Source: Myxococcota bacterium (lineage in GTDB: Bacteria; Myxococcota_A; UBA796; JAFGLY01). From it: a stretch of 59,012 nucleotides of DNA. The stretch's first letter is position 1; each line of letters begins with the position of its first letter. The DNA is taken from NCBI GenBank assembly GCA_024276675.1, contig JAJRWT010000031.1, forward strand, positions 1 through 59,012. Direction: 5' to 3'. A program made the translations under genes and the position numbers. The notes beneath the pieces are model-generated. The model was not told where the DNA came from. It made no database searches and saw only the letters and a program-made list of their open reading frames with translations. This document shows, one piece after another, positions 8,442 to 18,800 of this stretch.

Positions 8442-10492
8442 TCTCCATTCTGGCAATCGGTCTGTTGAGTACCGTCAGGGCCCAGAGCCCCAACGATGTC
8501 ATTCCTTCCTTCAACGAGTTCAACGCACAGATCTTCCGCCCTACCATCGACGGACAGGCCACACTCTGGACCGACGATGCCCAGAGAGCACAGAACGGGG
8601 CTTTCTCGGGGCGTTTTCTGCTCAGCTACGCAAACGATCCATTCGTGTACGTCTCCGATGACTACGGCCAATACGACCTGCTCTCGGATGTCTTGCAGGC
8701 CAACCTGCTGGGCGGCCTGAGCCTTGGCTTCCTGCGGGTTGGCGCAGATATCCCTATCTACCTGTTCTCCTCCGGTGAGGCCGTCAACAGCGGGACCGGC
8801 CTGGGCGACATCGCCCTGGATACCAAGGCGAACCTCGTACAGCAGGGTTCTTCACCGCTTGGTTTCGCACTTGGCCTCCGCTTCACCGCCCCCACCGCCA
8901 TGGTTGACGCTCCGCTGGGCATGAACAACGGCCTTGGCTGGGAAGTTCAGGCCATAGTGGACCGGAGAATCGGGCACCTGCTCATGGCTGCCAACCTTGG
9001 CACAAGGGGCCTGCCCCAGTCCGACATGGCTGACATCACCTGGGATGACCAGCTTTTCTACAGAATCGGCGGCGGATACTCCCTGTCCGACAGCGCCGGT
9101 CTGTCCGCGGACCTGGCAGGTCTCTTCAATTATTCGACCCCCATCAGCGATCCGGCCCATCCCCTGGAAGCACTCCTGGGCGGCTGGGTCTTCGTGGCCG
9201 ACAGTCTCGCCCTCCGGGGTGGTGTCGGCACCGGCCTCACCAGGGGAGTCGGAGCACCCGCCATGCGGGCCGTGCTTGCCCTCTCCTATTCGCCCGGACA
9301 GGCCCAGGAAGAACCAGAGCTACAGGTAGTCGCCGAAGCCACACAGCCTGAAACAGCGGAACCCGTCCAGGTGGCACAGGCCGAAGAGCCCAGCCAGGCC
9401 GAGACCACGGAACCCGTCCAGGTGGCACAGGCCGAAACGCCGGAGCCCGTCCAGGAAGAACCCGACCAGGCGGAGGCCGTTGAACAGGCTCCCGTCGAGC
9501 CGACTCCCGAACCCACTGCCGTCGCCGCAACGGTGCTCGCGGACTCCGACGGAGATGGAATCCCGAACCAGGACGATTCCTGCGTAGATGAACCCGAAGA
9601 CAAAGACGACTACCACGACTCCGACGGATGCCCCGACCCCTCCTACCTGGCGGATATTCGCATCATCGCTCCCGACGGAAGCGTGATCCCCGGAGTGGAG
9701 ACCACGTTGGAAGGCGAAGGTGTGGTACTGCACAAGGGGGCATCCTTCCAGGTGGAACTGCATCCCGGAACATACAGTATCAAGGCCGTAGCTGAAGGCT
9801 TCCAACCGGTCACCAGCAGCTTCAAGATGCCGGCCGAACCGACCGCCACCGAGAGCGTCGTTCTCAACCTCGAACCAGTGGCCACGCTGGCCAACCTCAC
9901 GTTGTCGGTCAAGGACGAAAAGGGTCGGCCCCTGAGCGGTACCTGGTCCATCGACAGGTCCAGATCTTTGCGCTTCGAAGACGGCAGCTCCGAATCCAGC
10001 CTCACACCAGGCAAACACGACATTCTCGTTTCTGCGCCCGGCTACGGTTCCGTGGCCCGGCAAGTCGACCTTTCAGCGGGCGAGAGCAAGGGGATCTCGG
10101 TGGTCCTGGAACAGGCCAGGGTCGAAGTTGCCAGCGCAAGCCTGGACATCCTGGAGCCTATCTACTTCGACACAGGCAGGGCATCCATCAAGGGCAAGAG
10201 CTACGCCCTGCTCAACGAGATTGCGGCAACATTGCGCAGCCATCCCGAGATCAAACGGATCGCCGTACAGGGGCACACCGACTCCAAGGGCAGCTTCCGC
10301 TCCAACATGCGCCTGAGCGAACGCCGTGCCCAGGCCGTCAAGCGCTACCTGGTCCGGAAGGGAGTGGACGCCGACAGGCTCCTGGCAGTGGGCTACGGTG
10401 AAGCCAGACCGCTGGACACCGCAAATACCCGCGAAGCCTGGGCCAGGAACAGGCGCGTGGAGTTCAAGATCCTGGAACGTGCCGCGGACTGA
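8438..10492 (+). CDS. OmpA-family outer-membrane protein with N-terminal barrel-like domain
   Basis: The 684-residue protein has a signal peptide (about 15 residues, VRA|QSP) and a beta-rich region to about residue 285 that resembles a membrane barrel. Next come a Pro/Glu/Gln linker with repeated EPVQVAQAE units (290-360), a calcium-type motif (DSDGDGIPNQDD ... DSDGCPD) and two carboxypeptidase-regulatory-like or PEGA-like beta domains. A C-terminal OmpA domain from residue 567 carries IYFDTGRASI, GHTDSKG and NRRVEF, the peptidoglycan-binding signature. It likely ties the outer membrane to the cell wall. A strong site (GGAGGAG) precedes the ATG, which overlaps the TSP3 gene stop, so the pair probably acts together at the surface. 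Confidence 0.88.
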   Translation: MISILAIGLLSTVRAQSPNDVIPSFNEFNAQIFRPTIDGQATLWTDDAQRAQNGAFSGRFLLSYANDPFVYVSDDYGQYDLLSDVLQANLLGGLSLGFLRVGADIPIYLFSSGEAVNSGTGLGDIALDTKANLVQQGSSPLGFALGLRFTAPTAMVDAPLGMNNGLGWEVQAIVDRRIGHLLMAANLGTRGLPQSDMADITWDDQLFYRIGGGYSLSDSAGLSADLAGLFNYSTPISDPAHPLEALLGGWVFVADSLALRGGVGTGLTRGVGAPAMRAVLALSYSPGQAQEEPELQVVAEATQPETAEPVQVAQAEEPSQAETTEPVQVAQAETPEPVQEEPDQAEAVEQAPVEPTPEPTAVAATVLADSDGDGIPNQDDSCVDEPEDKDDYHDSDGCPDPSYLADIRIIAPDGSVIPGVETTLEGEGVVLHKGASFQVELHPGTYSIKAVAEGFQPVTSSFKMPAEPTATESVVLNLEPVATLANLTLSVKDEKGRPLSGTWSIDRSRSLRFEDGSSESSLTPGKHDILVSAPGYGSVARQVDLSAGESKGISVVLEQARVEVASASLDILEPIYFDTGRASIKGKSYALLNEIAATLRSHPEIKRIAVQGHTDSKGSFRSNMRLSERRAQAVKRYLVRKGVDADRLLAVGYGEARPLDTANTREAWARNRRVEFKILERAAD

Positions 10493-10493
10493 T

Positions 10494-10509
10494 CCCCGGG
10501 ACCCCGGGG
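10494..10509 (+). terminator. GC-rich hairpin after the OmpA gene
   Basis: CCCCGG and CCGGGG can pair around a 4-base loop directly after the stop at 10492. No T-run follows, so this is a weak terminator candidate between convergent genes. Confidence 0.3.
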
Positions 10510-10726
10510 GTTCACGGTCCATGCCCGCGAGTCCGCAGGGTTGAGCAGCAACCGCCACCAGAACCTGGCCACAAGCAGCCCATGGAGGCCGCCGTTCAGG
10601 AGGATCCGCGGCGTGGCCTACGAATGGCCCAGGGTCCGCCGGGAAAGCTCATGCCCACTGCGGAGCGCCAGTCGCCACTGCGCCGGGCCCTGGCGGCTGC
10701 TGACAGAAAAACGCTCGCCGGCCTTT

Positions 10727-11518
10727 CTACTTGATCTCGAAGACGTGGGCTACCTTTACTTCCTTGGCGACACTGTCCAGAGAGCCAGGCACCTTGCCAG
10801 CGAGGAGATCCTGGGAGTCGAAGGCATAGACTCCGGGCTTGAGGGGCTTTTCGGTGGTGATGTGGTAGATGTTGGGGGCCTGTGAAGCAGTCATCTCGAA
10901 TGGAAGGGCTTCAGTGGCCACGTACAGCTCCACGGTGACATCGTCGGTGCCCGTAAGTGCGGGAAGTTCGGTGGATTTGACGAACTCAAGCTTTTGGAGC
11001 TTGAGGTTCAATCGGCTGATGTCGGAGGAGCGCAGCGTGGATACGAAAAGGAACCTGGAGGGTTTGCCCGACTTGGACAGAACGGAGTCGGGGATGTCGC
11101 GAACACCATGGACTTCTTGAAGGTCGGATCCCCTGGCAAGGACTTCTTCGGCCGGCAGGTGCACCATCTTCTTGACGCCCACTCCGTAGAAACCGGGTTC
11201 GGAGGGTTTGTCCCACAGTTCGAAGTTCAGCGTGGGGAGGGAAGCTTCCTTGTTGGCGGGGACGACGACTGACTTGACGTCCTTGATGTAGCCGTCCTGG
11301 CCGGCCATGATGCGCAGTTTTGCGGAGTATTCGGTTGGGATGGAGAAAGCGCCCTGGGGGTCGGTGGAGATGGTGGAACCGGTTTGTTCTACCACTACCT
11401 TGGCTCCCGCCAGGGGTTTCCCGAATATATCGGTAACCTGGCCCGTGAGCGTTGGGCCGGAGGGAGCACAGGCAAAGGAAAGAGTTCCGAGCAGGACGGG
11501 AAAAATGGACAAACGCAT
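10727..11518 (-). CDS. Lipoprotein with carboxypeptidase-regulatory-like domain
   Basis: A 263-residue protein with a lipoprotein signal: MRLSIFPVLL, then a hydrophobic stretch ending in SFAC, placing the lipidated Cys at residue 17. Residues 20-95 form a carboxypeptidase-regulatory-like beta sandwich (GQVTDIFGKPLAGAKVVVE ... AFSIPTEYSA). The rest is a beta-rich domain I do not recognise that mentions no catalytic motif. I chose ATG 11518 because it gives the clean signal; the frame is open to 11635. It is probably a surface or periplasmic structural lipoprotein. It runs divergently from the protease gene across a 310-bp gap. Confidence 0.7.
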   Translation of the reverse strand: MRLSIFPVLLGTLSFACAPSGPTLTGQVTDIFGKPLAGAKVVVEQTGSTISTDPQGAFSIPTEYSAKLRIMAGQDGYIKDVKSVVVPANKEASLPTLNFELWDKPSEPGFYGVGVKKMVHLPAEEVLARGSDLQEVHGVRDIPDSVLSKSGKPSRFLFVSTLRSSDISRLNLKLQKLEFVKSTELPALTGTDDVTVELYVATEALPFEMTASQAPNIYHITTEKPLKPGVYAFDSQDLLAGKVPGSLDSVAKEVKVAHVFEIK

Positions 11519-11751
11519 GGGAGGTACCTTGTGGACTTCAGGGAGCTGCTGGTATACGGAGCGGTCCTTGGTTGCGATCCGCCAAGCCGATCCCCGACGG
11601 GTTGAACAGTGAATGACCGAACATGGAAAAAACAACCGATCTGATGCTTAATCCGCCAGAGCCTTTCCTTCAGCCTTCCTGGAGCATCTTTTTTACGCAA
11701 TAGCAGATCTGTTTCCCAAACCTGTTCGGATTCACATCGCTCTTGACTACA

Positions 11752-11787
11752 TTTTCAAACGCGGTTTGAAAAATAACGAGATACAAT
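11752..11787 (+). promoter_or_regulatory. Palindromic operator and -10 box upstream of the protease gene
   Basis: TTTTCAAAC (11752-11760) and GTTTGAAAA (11764-11772) form a perfect 9-bp inverted repeat with a 3-base centre. A TACAAT hexamer at 11782-11787 lies 42 bp before ATG 11829. The expected -35 position falls inside the palindrome and matches consensus poorly, which fits a promoter controlled by a DNA-binding protein at the palindrome. A TTGACT at 11743-11748 lies upstream with no -10 box at normal spacing. The remainder of the 11519-11828 gap shows nothing else I can name. Confidence 0.5.
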
Positions 11788-11828
11788 TGGCCAGCGACAG
11801 GTCTGTGGGCCTAATCCAGGGAGACGAG

Positions 11829-12848
11829 ATGATTATCTTGAATTTCGGACTGCTTCTGCTCACCTCCGGATCTGCACAGGCCGACCAACCCATTGCTCCT
11901 CCCATCGTGAACGGCTTCTTGACCACCGATTACGAAGCCGTCGGCGCCATTTTCGTGTGCGACAGCGTCTACTGCGGGATGATCTGCAGCGGCAGCCTCA
12001 TCTCCTCGAAATGGGTGCTGACCGCCGGTCACTGCGTTGAAGCCCTCGAAGGCGACTACCGCAACTACGACGCCTACTTCGGGCTGGGAAACGACTTCAC
12101 CACGGATAGCGGGATCCTGGCGGTTTCCATGGTATCCCAGACCATCGGTCATCCCGACTACGACTACTACCAGCTCACCGCCGACATCGGACTATTGCAA
12201 CTTCAGACCGCGATAGTCTCCTACGACCCACTACCCCTCAACGAAGAAATCGTGGACTATTCCTGGGTGGGCGAAGAGCTGCGCTTCGTGGGTTTTGGTA
12301 TGACATCCGACACCGCCTACTACTCGAGCGGAATCAAGCGATACGCCGACATCCCCATCATAGGTTTCGACAGCGAATTCATCTACAGCTACGACGGCCA
12401 GCAGAATGTCTGCTCCGGTGACTCTGGGGGCGCAGCCCTGGAAATACTGGGAGGAGACACCTTCGAGCTGGCTGGTGTGAATTCCTGGGTCTACGACACC
12501 GACAACACACCCTGCGAAGGCGGAGAAAACGGTTCGGTAAGAGTGGACCAGTATATCTCATGGATCGAAGATTACGTGGATCTGGACGAAACCACCACCG
12601 ACACGGACGACACCCAGACCGACACGGACGACACCCAGACCGGGACTCCAACAGACACCGGTGACTCCACCTCCGGCTCCTCCGGCTCCTCCGGCTCCTC
12701 CAACGACGTTCCCTGGTCCGACGACGACTCCGGCGGCTCTCTGTTCGGTGGCTGCGCCGCTGTACCGGCTTCACCCTCGGGAATAGCGGTGGCCATGCTG
12801 GCCGCGCTGTCCCTGGCAGGCAGAAGACAACAGCGCCGCAGGCCCTGA
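11829..12848 (+). CDS. Secreted trypsin-like serine protease (S1) with MYXO-CTERM-like tail
   Basis: The 339-residue protein has a signal peptide ending near residue 18 (GSAQA|DQP). The mature start IVNGF resembles the I-V-x-G activation site. The S1 triad is His in TAGHC (H68), Asp in TADIGLL (D119) and Ser in CSGDSGG (S199). After the domain come Thr/Asp repeats (TDTDDTQ), a Ser/Gly stretch and a tail with Cys, a hydrophobic helix and RRQQRRR, consistent with myxobacterial surface sorting and later release. ATG 11829 has GGGAG 6 bp upstream; an earlier Met at 11766 lies within the promoter palindrome and is rejected. Its stop lies 9 bp from the convergent kinase stop. Confidence 0.9.
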   Translation: MIILNFGLLLLTSGSAQADQPIAPPIVNGFLTTDYEAVGAIFVCDSVYCGMICSGSLISSKWVLTAGHCVEALEGDYRNYDAYFGLGNDFTTDSGILAVSMVSQTIGHPDYDYYQLTADIGLLQLQTAIVSYDPLPLNEEIVDYSWVGEELRFVGFGMTSDTAYYSSGIKRYADIPIIGFDSEFIYSYDGQQNVCSGDSGGAALEILGGDTFELAGVNSWVYDTDNTPCEGGENGSVRVDQYISWIEDYVDLDETTTDTDDTQTDTDDTQTGTPTDTGDSTSGSSGSSGSSNDVPWSDDDSGGSLFGGCAAVPASPSGIAVAMLAALSLAGRRQQRRRP

Positions 12849-12857
12849 TACGCACCC

Positions 12858-15719
12858 TCAAGGAAAAACCGGCCCTGCCTCCAGGGCCTTCTTGCAGGCA
12901 TCATCCAGGCCATGCGCCATCCGACCCGGAGCTGGCGGCGTCGACTTGTCGATCTTCGCTCGTATGCCGGCAACCTTCCACGAAAGGAAATGCAGATCAT
13001 GATTCCTGGCCATGTCAGCGGCCAGGCTAAGGCTGGCAAGGGCATCGTCTGCACGCCCCGCCAGCCATAGACCGCTACAGAGCTGCAAACTGCCGTTGAT
13101 CGTGGACTCCAGCAGGTCGGGAGTGAACGGTTCCCTGGCCGACCCAGGCCCCGGTCCACTGTGATAGAGCTTCAAGGCCCGCTGGAACATGCGGATATTC
13201 CCCTGTATCGCGGAGGCACGGCACAACAGGGCCGCGGCGAGCCGCCGGTAGGTGGGGGAGAGGTCCCTGGGTGCCTCGCCCAGTACTCGAAGTATCCTCT
13301 CACTGGCGGCCACCGCGGCGGTCCTGCTGTCGGAAGCGGCGTCGAGGGTTAGCTGTGCTCTGTGTACATGGGAGGTCCACCGAAACCGTGACAGGGCGGC
13401 GGCATGGGCCAAAGCCGTAACATCGGCCAACATCCGGCGTGATTGGTCAAACCTGCCCAGGTCAGCCTGAAGAATACCAAGATGTTGGGATGTCATACAT
13501 TCCAGCCTGGGGATTGCCAGCGCCCGGGCCAGGCGAACGACACGCCAGGCCAGGTCGAGCGACGAAGCAAGCCGGCCCAGCAGAGCATCCACCTGGGAAA
13601 ACCGCAAGAGGCTTTTCAATTCTCTCTCGTGGTCGCCGCAACTGGTAAAGAGCCTTGCAGCCTTCTCAAATGCCCTTGCCGCAGTGACGGGTTCGCCCTG
13701 GAGTACGCTTGACAGACCGATGCCGTGCCATGCCCTGGCCATGATGGCTTCGTCGGATACCGATAGCGAGAGGGCCATCCTGAACGCACTGATTGCAGTC
13801 TCCGGTTCTTCCTTCCGAAAAAGCAGCATCCCCCTTCCCACGGCCACCTTGGACAGGCGCGTGTTGTCTTGCAGGCGACGTGGGACTTCATCCAGCAGGT
13901 TCAGCAGATCCTGGGCTTCCTCCAGGCGGTGGCCGTGTATGGCAGCCATGGCCCGCTGATAATCGACTTCCCAGAGACTCCGGGACTCACTCTTGTTGAC
14001 AAGGCTGCTGCTGGCCTCCTGCTGCTCCTTGACCCTGGCCAGGAGGGACTCGAGATCCGGAGCCCTGGCAAGAGCAGCGTCGGCCAACAAGCCAGCGGAG
14101 ATGACGTAGCGCTGGCCCATCGGGACCGGCGAAAGCCCAGCCTGTTGAGCAGCGCTCCCGCCCACCGGCTTCACGAGGCCCTTGGTTCCCAGTGAAGCCA
14201 GCGCCTCTACCGCCGGCACCTGGGCGAGTTCTTCCACCTGGGCCGGGCTCACGGGGGCCGCAGCCGCTGCCACCACCTGCAAGACCTCCAGCTCGTCCAG
14301 ATCCAGGTCTTCCAGCCACTCCTGGCCGTCGAACTCCGGCAGTTGGCCGTCAAGGGCCCCGGAGTCGTCTCTCAAGCGCTCAAGCATGGGAACAAGGAAG
14401 GCCGCCAGCCCCCCGGTTGCCCTGTACAGCGCATCTGCCATGCGCGCCGGATCCTCGATATCCGGCACGGTGGCAACCAGGCTGCGCCTGACTTCTGCCA
14501 GTCCCAGGGGTTGCAGTTGGATGGAGATATGAGGGTCGTGGATTCGCCCCTCGGCCACCAGCAACAGCGGCCGGTTGGATTGAAGCCGCCGGGCAGTCTG
14601 CTCCACGTGATCTCCACCATAAACACGACATGCCAGACCGCGACGGTGTGCACAATCACGCAGGGTCTCCAGTACCCAGGTCTTTCCCGTGCCTCGGTTC
14701 CCCAGCACCTGTACACGGGTGGTCTCTCCGGCTTCCACCCTTTCCAGGGCGGTGGCAATCTGCTTTTCCACTGTTTTCTGGCTGGCCAGGGGAATCTCGC
14801 GAGAAGCGCCGATACCTGAAAGCGCGTCGAGCACGGCTTCTGCCGAAGCAAAACGATTGCCGGGATCCTTTTCCATGAGCTTGCGGATCAGACGTTCCAG
14901 GTCCGGTGGAACCGTGGGTTCGTAGACCGAAGGGGGAACCGGGCTTTCGCGGAGATGAGCACGGATCAGCTCTGACTGATCGGAATACTCGAAGGGCAGA
15001 CGCCCCAGGAGGATATTGTAGAGCGTGCAACCAAGCCCATAGAGGTCAGTCCTGGCATCGACCTTTTGCCCCTGCAACTGCTCTGGCGAGGCATACTTGA
15101 GGGTGCCGATCACCACCCCAGCCGCTGTCAAACCATCATCCGCGAGATCCTTGACGATTCCAAAGTCGGTCAACACCGGCTGGTTTCCCGGGAGTACTCG
15201 GATGTTGCTGGGCTTCACGTCCCGGTGGATGAGACCCTTGCCATGAATGTATGAGAGCGCCTTTGCCAGAGCCTGGGCAAGATCCTTGATTCGCCTGTAC
15301 CGTTCCGGTGACGGCAGACGACGAGTCCGGTGGGCCCAGAGCCGCAGGTCTTCACCGTCAAGATACTCCATTACCAGGTATGGACGCCCAGCATGTTCCC
15401 CATGCCCCAGGTAGCGGACCACCGCGGGATGATCCAGACGAGACAGCGTACGAACTTCCGTGGCGAAACGCCTCGTAAAAGCTGGATGGGGCCTGTCCAA
15501 CCACTTGACGGCAACGCGCTCCCCCTGCTGATCGCGGCAGAGATACACAGCAGCCATTCCACCCCTGCCCACCAGCTCCTGCACCAGGTAGGGACCGATG
15601 CTCTCGGGGATCTGCTGCATCCTGGATTGCGGTTCCGGGGCGGGAAGATCCACGGTTCGCCCCAGGGATTGGCTCCAGGTCCAGGTGTTGTTGTTTTTTA
15701 TGCCGGGCATAGTGACCAA
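12858..15719 (-). CDS. Ser/Thr kinase-ATPase-TPR protein (array member 4)
   Basis: The 953-residue cytosolic protein begins with a complete kinase domain at about 40-300: glycine loop GRGGMAAV, VAVK lysine 72, HRDVKPSN at 165, DFG at 185, SPE at 211. An NTPase region follows with Walker A GNRGTGKT at 340-347. The last 350 residues are helical TPR-like repeats. This is the PknK/MalT-like plan in which a kinase is joined to a STAND-type ATPase and a protein-binding scaffold. The start is uncertain: TTG 15719, ATG 15710, or Met 34 (MQQIPES) just before the kinase domain. It is the last of four similar genes read leftward, 168 bp after the previous one. Substrates are unknown. Confidence 0.88.
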   Translation of the reverse strand: MVTMPGIKNNNTWTWSQSLGRTVDLPAPEPQSRMQQIPESIGPYLVQELVGRGGMAAVYLCRDQQGERVAVKWLDRPHPAFTRRFATEVRTLSRLDHPAVVRYLGHGEHAGRPYLVMEYLDGEDLRLWAHRTRRLPSPERYRRIKDLAQALAKALSYIHGKGLIHRDVKPSNIRVLPGNQPVLTDFGIVKDLADDGLTAAGVVIGTLKYASPEQLQGQKVDARTDLYGLGCTLYNILLGRLPFEYSDQSELIRAHLRESPVPPSVYEPTVPPDLERLIRKLMEKDPGNRFASAEAVLDALSGIGASREIPLASQKTVEKQIATALERVEAGETTRVQVLGNRGTGKTWVLETLRDCAHRRGLACRVYGGDHVEQTARRLQSNRPLLLVAEGRIHDPHISIQLQPLGLAEVRRSLVATVPDIEDPARMADALYRATGGLAAFLVPMLERLRDDSGALDGQLPEFDGQEWLEDLDLDELEVLQVVAAAAAPVSPAQVEELAQVPAVEALASLGTKGLVKPVGGSAAQQAGLSPVPMGQRYVISAGLLADAALARAPDLESLLARVKEQQEASSSLVNKSESRSLWEVDYQRAMAAIHGHRLEEAQDLLNLLDEVPRRLQDNTRLSKVAVGRGMLLFRKEEPETAISAFRMALSLSVSDEAIMARAWHGIGLSSVLQGEPVTAARAFEKAARLFTSCGDHERELKSLLRFSQVDALLGRLASSLDLAWRVVRLARALAIPRLECMTSQHLGILQADLGRFDQSRRMLADVTALAHAAALSRFRWTSHVHRAQLTLDAASDSRTAAVAASERILRVLGEAPRDLSPTYRRLAAALLCRASAIQGNIRMFQRALKLYHSGPGPGSAREPFTPDLLESTINGSLQLCSGLWLAGRADDALASLSLAADMARNHDLHFLSWKVAGIRAKIDKSTPPAPGRMAHGLDDACKKALEAGPVFP

Positions 15720-15886
15720 GGTCGAGTGGTCTGTCGGGCCTGGCCGGTGCGCGGCCTGCCCAGGCAGGGATCATGCCGGCGTACCGAATCGTAGCGAGGG
15801 GCGCCAGGCGGAATGGAGGAGAAACGTGGGGGCCCCAAGGCAAGAACCCGGGCCGCCGTTGTACACGGTGTATGGCTTGTTGGCAA

Positions 15887-18800
15887 CTATCGACCGAAAC
15901 CCACCAGGCTGGGCCGGGCCAGGAATGAAGGAATGAGGTCTTCGGGCAGTTGGGAAACGATACGGTTCCGGAGCCCAACGGTCTGCCTGTGTAACCTGCT
16001 GGCGTTCTCGCCGTCGGCGGTACAACGCTCCAGCAACGCGCTTGCATCCAGAGCCCACAACAAGAGCCCTCGGCTCTTTGCCTGCTCCACGGCAGCTCTG
16101 GCCACCTGACAAGCCTTCTCTGACCTGCCCATCTGCTCCAGCACCATGGCCGCGAGCACCTGGCTCTGGACCTGCCGCGGCATTGTGACAGCATTCCACG
16201 AGGCAGCCCCGGACTCGGTCGCAGTGCGTATGGCTCGTCCAAGTAGCTGTTCCGCCTGGTACCCGCTGCCCTTCTCGAGAAGCACCTGGGAAAGGGCAGC
16301 CAGCACCAGGGAAAGGTAGCCTTCGGGATCCCTCTTCGTGGCCACCCCCCTTGCAATGGAGAGATGGTGCTCCGCCTGGTGCAGATTACCTGCCTCCAAC
16401 TCGACCCGCCCCAGGGCATAACGCACGGCCACCAGTTCATCGTTCACCTTGAGGGGCAGCAGTATGTCCAACGCGTTCCCAAGATGCACCCTGGCCTCCT
16501 CCAGGCGGCCCAACTCCAACTCCACCGAACCCTCCACCCTGGAGGCGATGCCCTCACCCAGCCGGTACAGCACCTCGGCGGCCAGTTGCCGGGCCAAGAC
16601 AGCGTCGGAGAGTGCCATGGCCAGGTTGCCCTTCCAGGTACGCGTCTCGGCCAGGTTGGTCAGGGCGAGACACCTGGCTCTCTTGCGCCCAAGCCTGTCG
16701 AAGATGCTTTCGGCCTCGGAAAGATCCCTGATGGCGGTAGCCAGATCCCCGTTGCTGGCCTGCACCGCTGTACGGGCCAGCAACAGCTCGGCACGCTGCC
16801 CCTGCATCCGGGACCCCACCGCCAGCACCAGGCCCTCGTTGCTCAGACGCGAACAAGCTTCAAGATCGCCCCGAGCCCAGGCAGAAGCAGCGAGGCCGTG
16901 AAGAGCCTCTGCCACCAACTCCCGGTTGGGGAGCCTGCGCGCCTCGGCCAGGGCGATCTCCCGAAGCTCCCTGGCATGATCTTCGTTTCCCAACCTGAAT
17001 TCCGACGAGGCCAGCCTCAGGCGTGCACGAACCGCCTCGTGGTAGAGGGCCATGGATCCGGCCATCACGAGGGCTTCCTCCTGGATGCCACGGGCGCTTT
17101 CCCAACTCCCCCTTCCGTACAGGATCTCGGCCTTGATGTTCAGAATCCTGAGCCTGAGACTCTTGAACGTGGAATCTTCCAATTCCGTTCGTGCCTGGTC
17201 CTCACACGCCCCTGCTCGCTCCAACAACTCCCATGCTTCGGCCGGGGCAGAGCGCCGAAAAAGCGCCTCGGCGGCCACAACCAGGTGTTTGAAAGCGTTT
17301 CCGGTGTCTCCAGCCCTTCGGTAGTGCTCCCCGATTTGCCGAGATACGGAACCTCCGTGCATGGACTCGTAGATCCTGGCCAGTCGCCCGTGCAACTCGG
17401 CCCGCTGCGCGGATTGCATGTCGCGATAGATGATGTCGCCGAACTTGCCATGGCTGAAGTCAAGGTACAGCAGTACTCCCGCCCGCCTCTCCACCAGGAT
17501 CCCCTGGGTGACCAGTCTGTCCAGGTGGTCCAGGACAGAATCCTCATCGAGTTCCAACACCTCCAGCAATACATCCAGGTCCAGCTCGCGACCGTTGACC
17601 GCCAACACGTCCAGAACGGACTTCTGGGCTTGGCCGACCGCTGCGAGCCTCTCGCCCAGGACGCTGCGAATTCCCGCGGGTATCTCCAGATGCCCCGAAC
17701 GGACTTCGTCGGTGTCGATGGCCAGGGCCCATCCCCCGGGCCCCTTGACTATCACCCTCCGCTCCAACAAGGTCTGGAGAAACTCGGTCACAAACAGGGG
17801 GTTGCCCTCGGTTTCCCGGTGCAGGCGCTCCGCCAGCGCGCGAGTACCCTGAGCGTTCCCCAGCAAAGCGGCCAGGAGATCCATCAAGTCGCCCAAGCCC
17901 AGCGGTTCCAACTCCACCAGGCCAGGCTCGAAACCAAGTTCCTGGAAGCCTCCCAGACCTGGAAGGACCATTGATTCACCGTCGGACCTGGCGGTGCCCA
18001 CCACCAACAGGGGTAATCCCTCGGCCACCATGGCCCGCGCAAGAAAGGCCAACAGGTCAAGGAGCACTACTCCGGCCATGTGAAGGTCGTCAACCGCCAG
18101 TACCCGGGGCCCGTGGATCAGCGCCCTTCGCAGCGCCAGCCGCAAGAGGTCATAGAGCCGGTAACGTGTGTTTCCAGGCTGTAAGGTGCCCTGCCGTGGG
18201 TCGACAAAGGCATCCAGAGCTTTTTCCAGTCCCTGGGGGACATTCGCACCCAGATCCCTGGCCACTTGCCTGGAAAAACGCGCCAGCGAGCCCAGGGCGC
18301 CGTCGGCTGCACGGGCACGAACCTTGTGGACCGGGAAACCCAACTCCCTGGCGTGACTGAGGGCGGCCTCCAACAGGCGGGTACGCCCGCTGCCCAGGGG
18401 ACCGGTGATCCACAAGACGCCACCCTGACCACTGGTAAGGGCGTTGATGGAATCCAGGATCGTGGCCAATGGGGCTTCCTGGCCGACGAAGGGCGGCTCC
18501 CAGGAAGCGGCCGGCCTGGAGCGAACCTGCCGCAGAGTATCGGTCTTTTCCAGCCGAAAGAGGATCTCCTGAGCCGACTGGAACCGATCTCGGGGACGCT
18601 TGCACAACAAGCGGACGCAGATGTCTTCCAGCAACGGCGGAACACCGGGCACCAAATCGCCAGGCCTGGGCGCCCGATGATCCCTGTGGAGTTCCAGGTA
18701 CTCGGCCAATCCCTTGGCCACGAAGGGTCTGCGGCCAGTCAACATCGTGAAGAGGATCACGCCCAGGCTGTAGAGATCGCTCCTGTGGTCTACCGGTTCC

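Noticed and set aside
5886..8456. Antisense open frame of 856 codons opposite the TSP3 gene
   Set aside because: It mirrors the repeated GAC/GGC codons of the sense gene and gives a Val/Gly repeat without any domain, signal or ribosome site.
16364..17974. 536-codon open frame antisense to kinase array member 3
   Set aside because: Product is Gln/His/Pro-rich with no motifs, and the sense strand codes for a clear kinase-ATPase-TPR protein.
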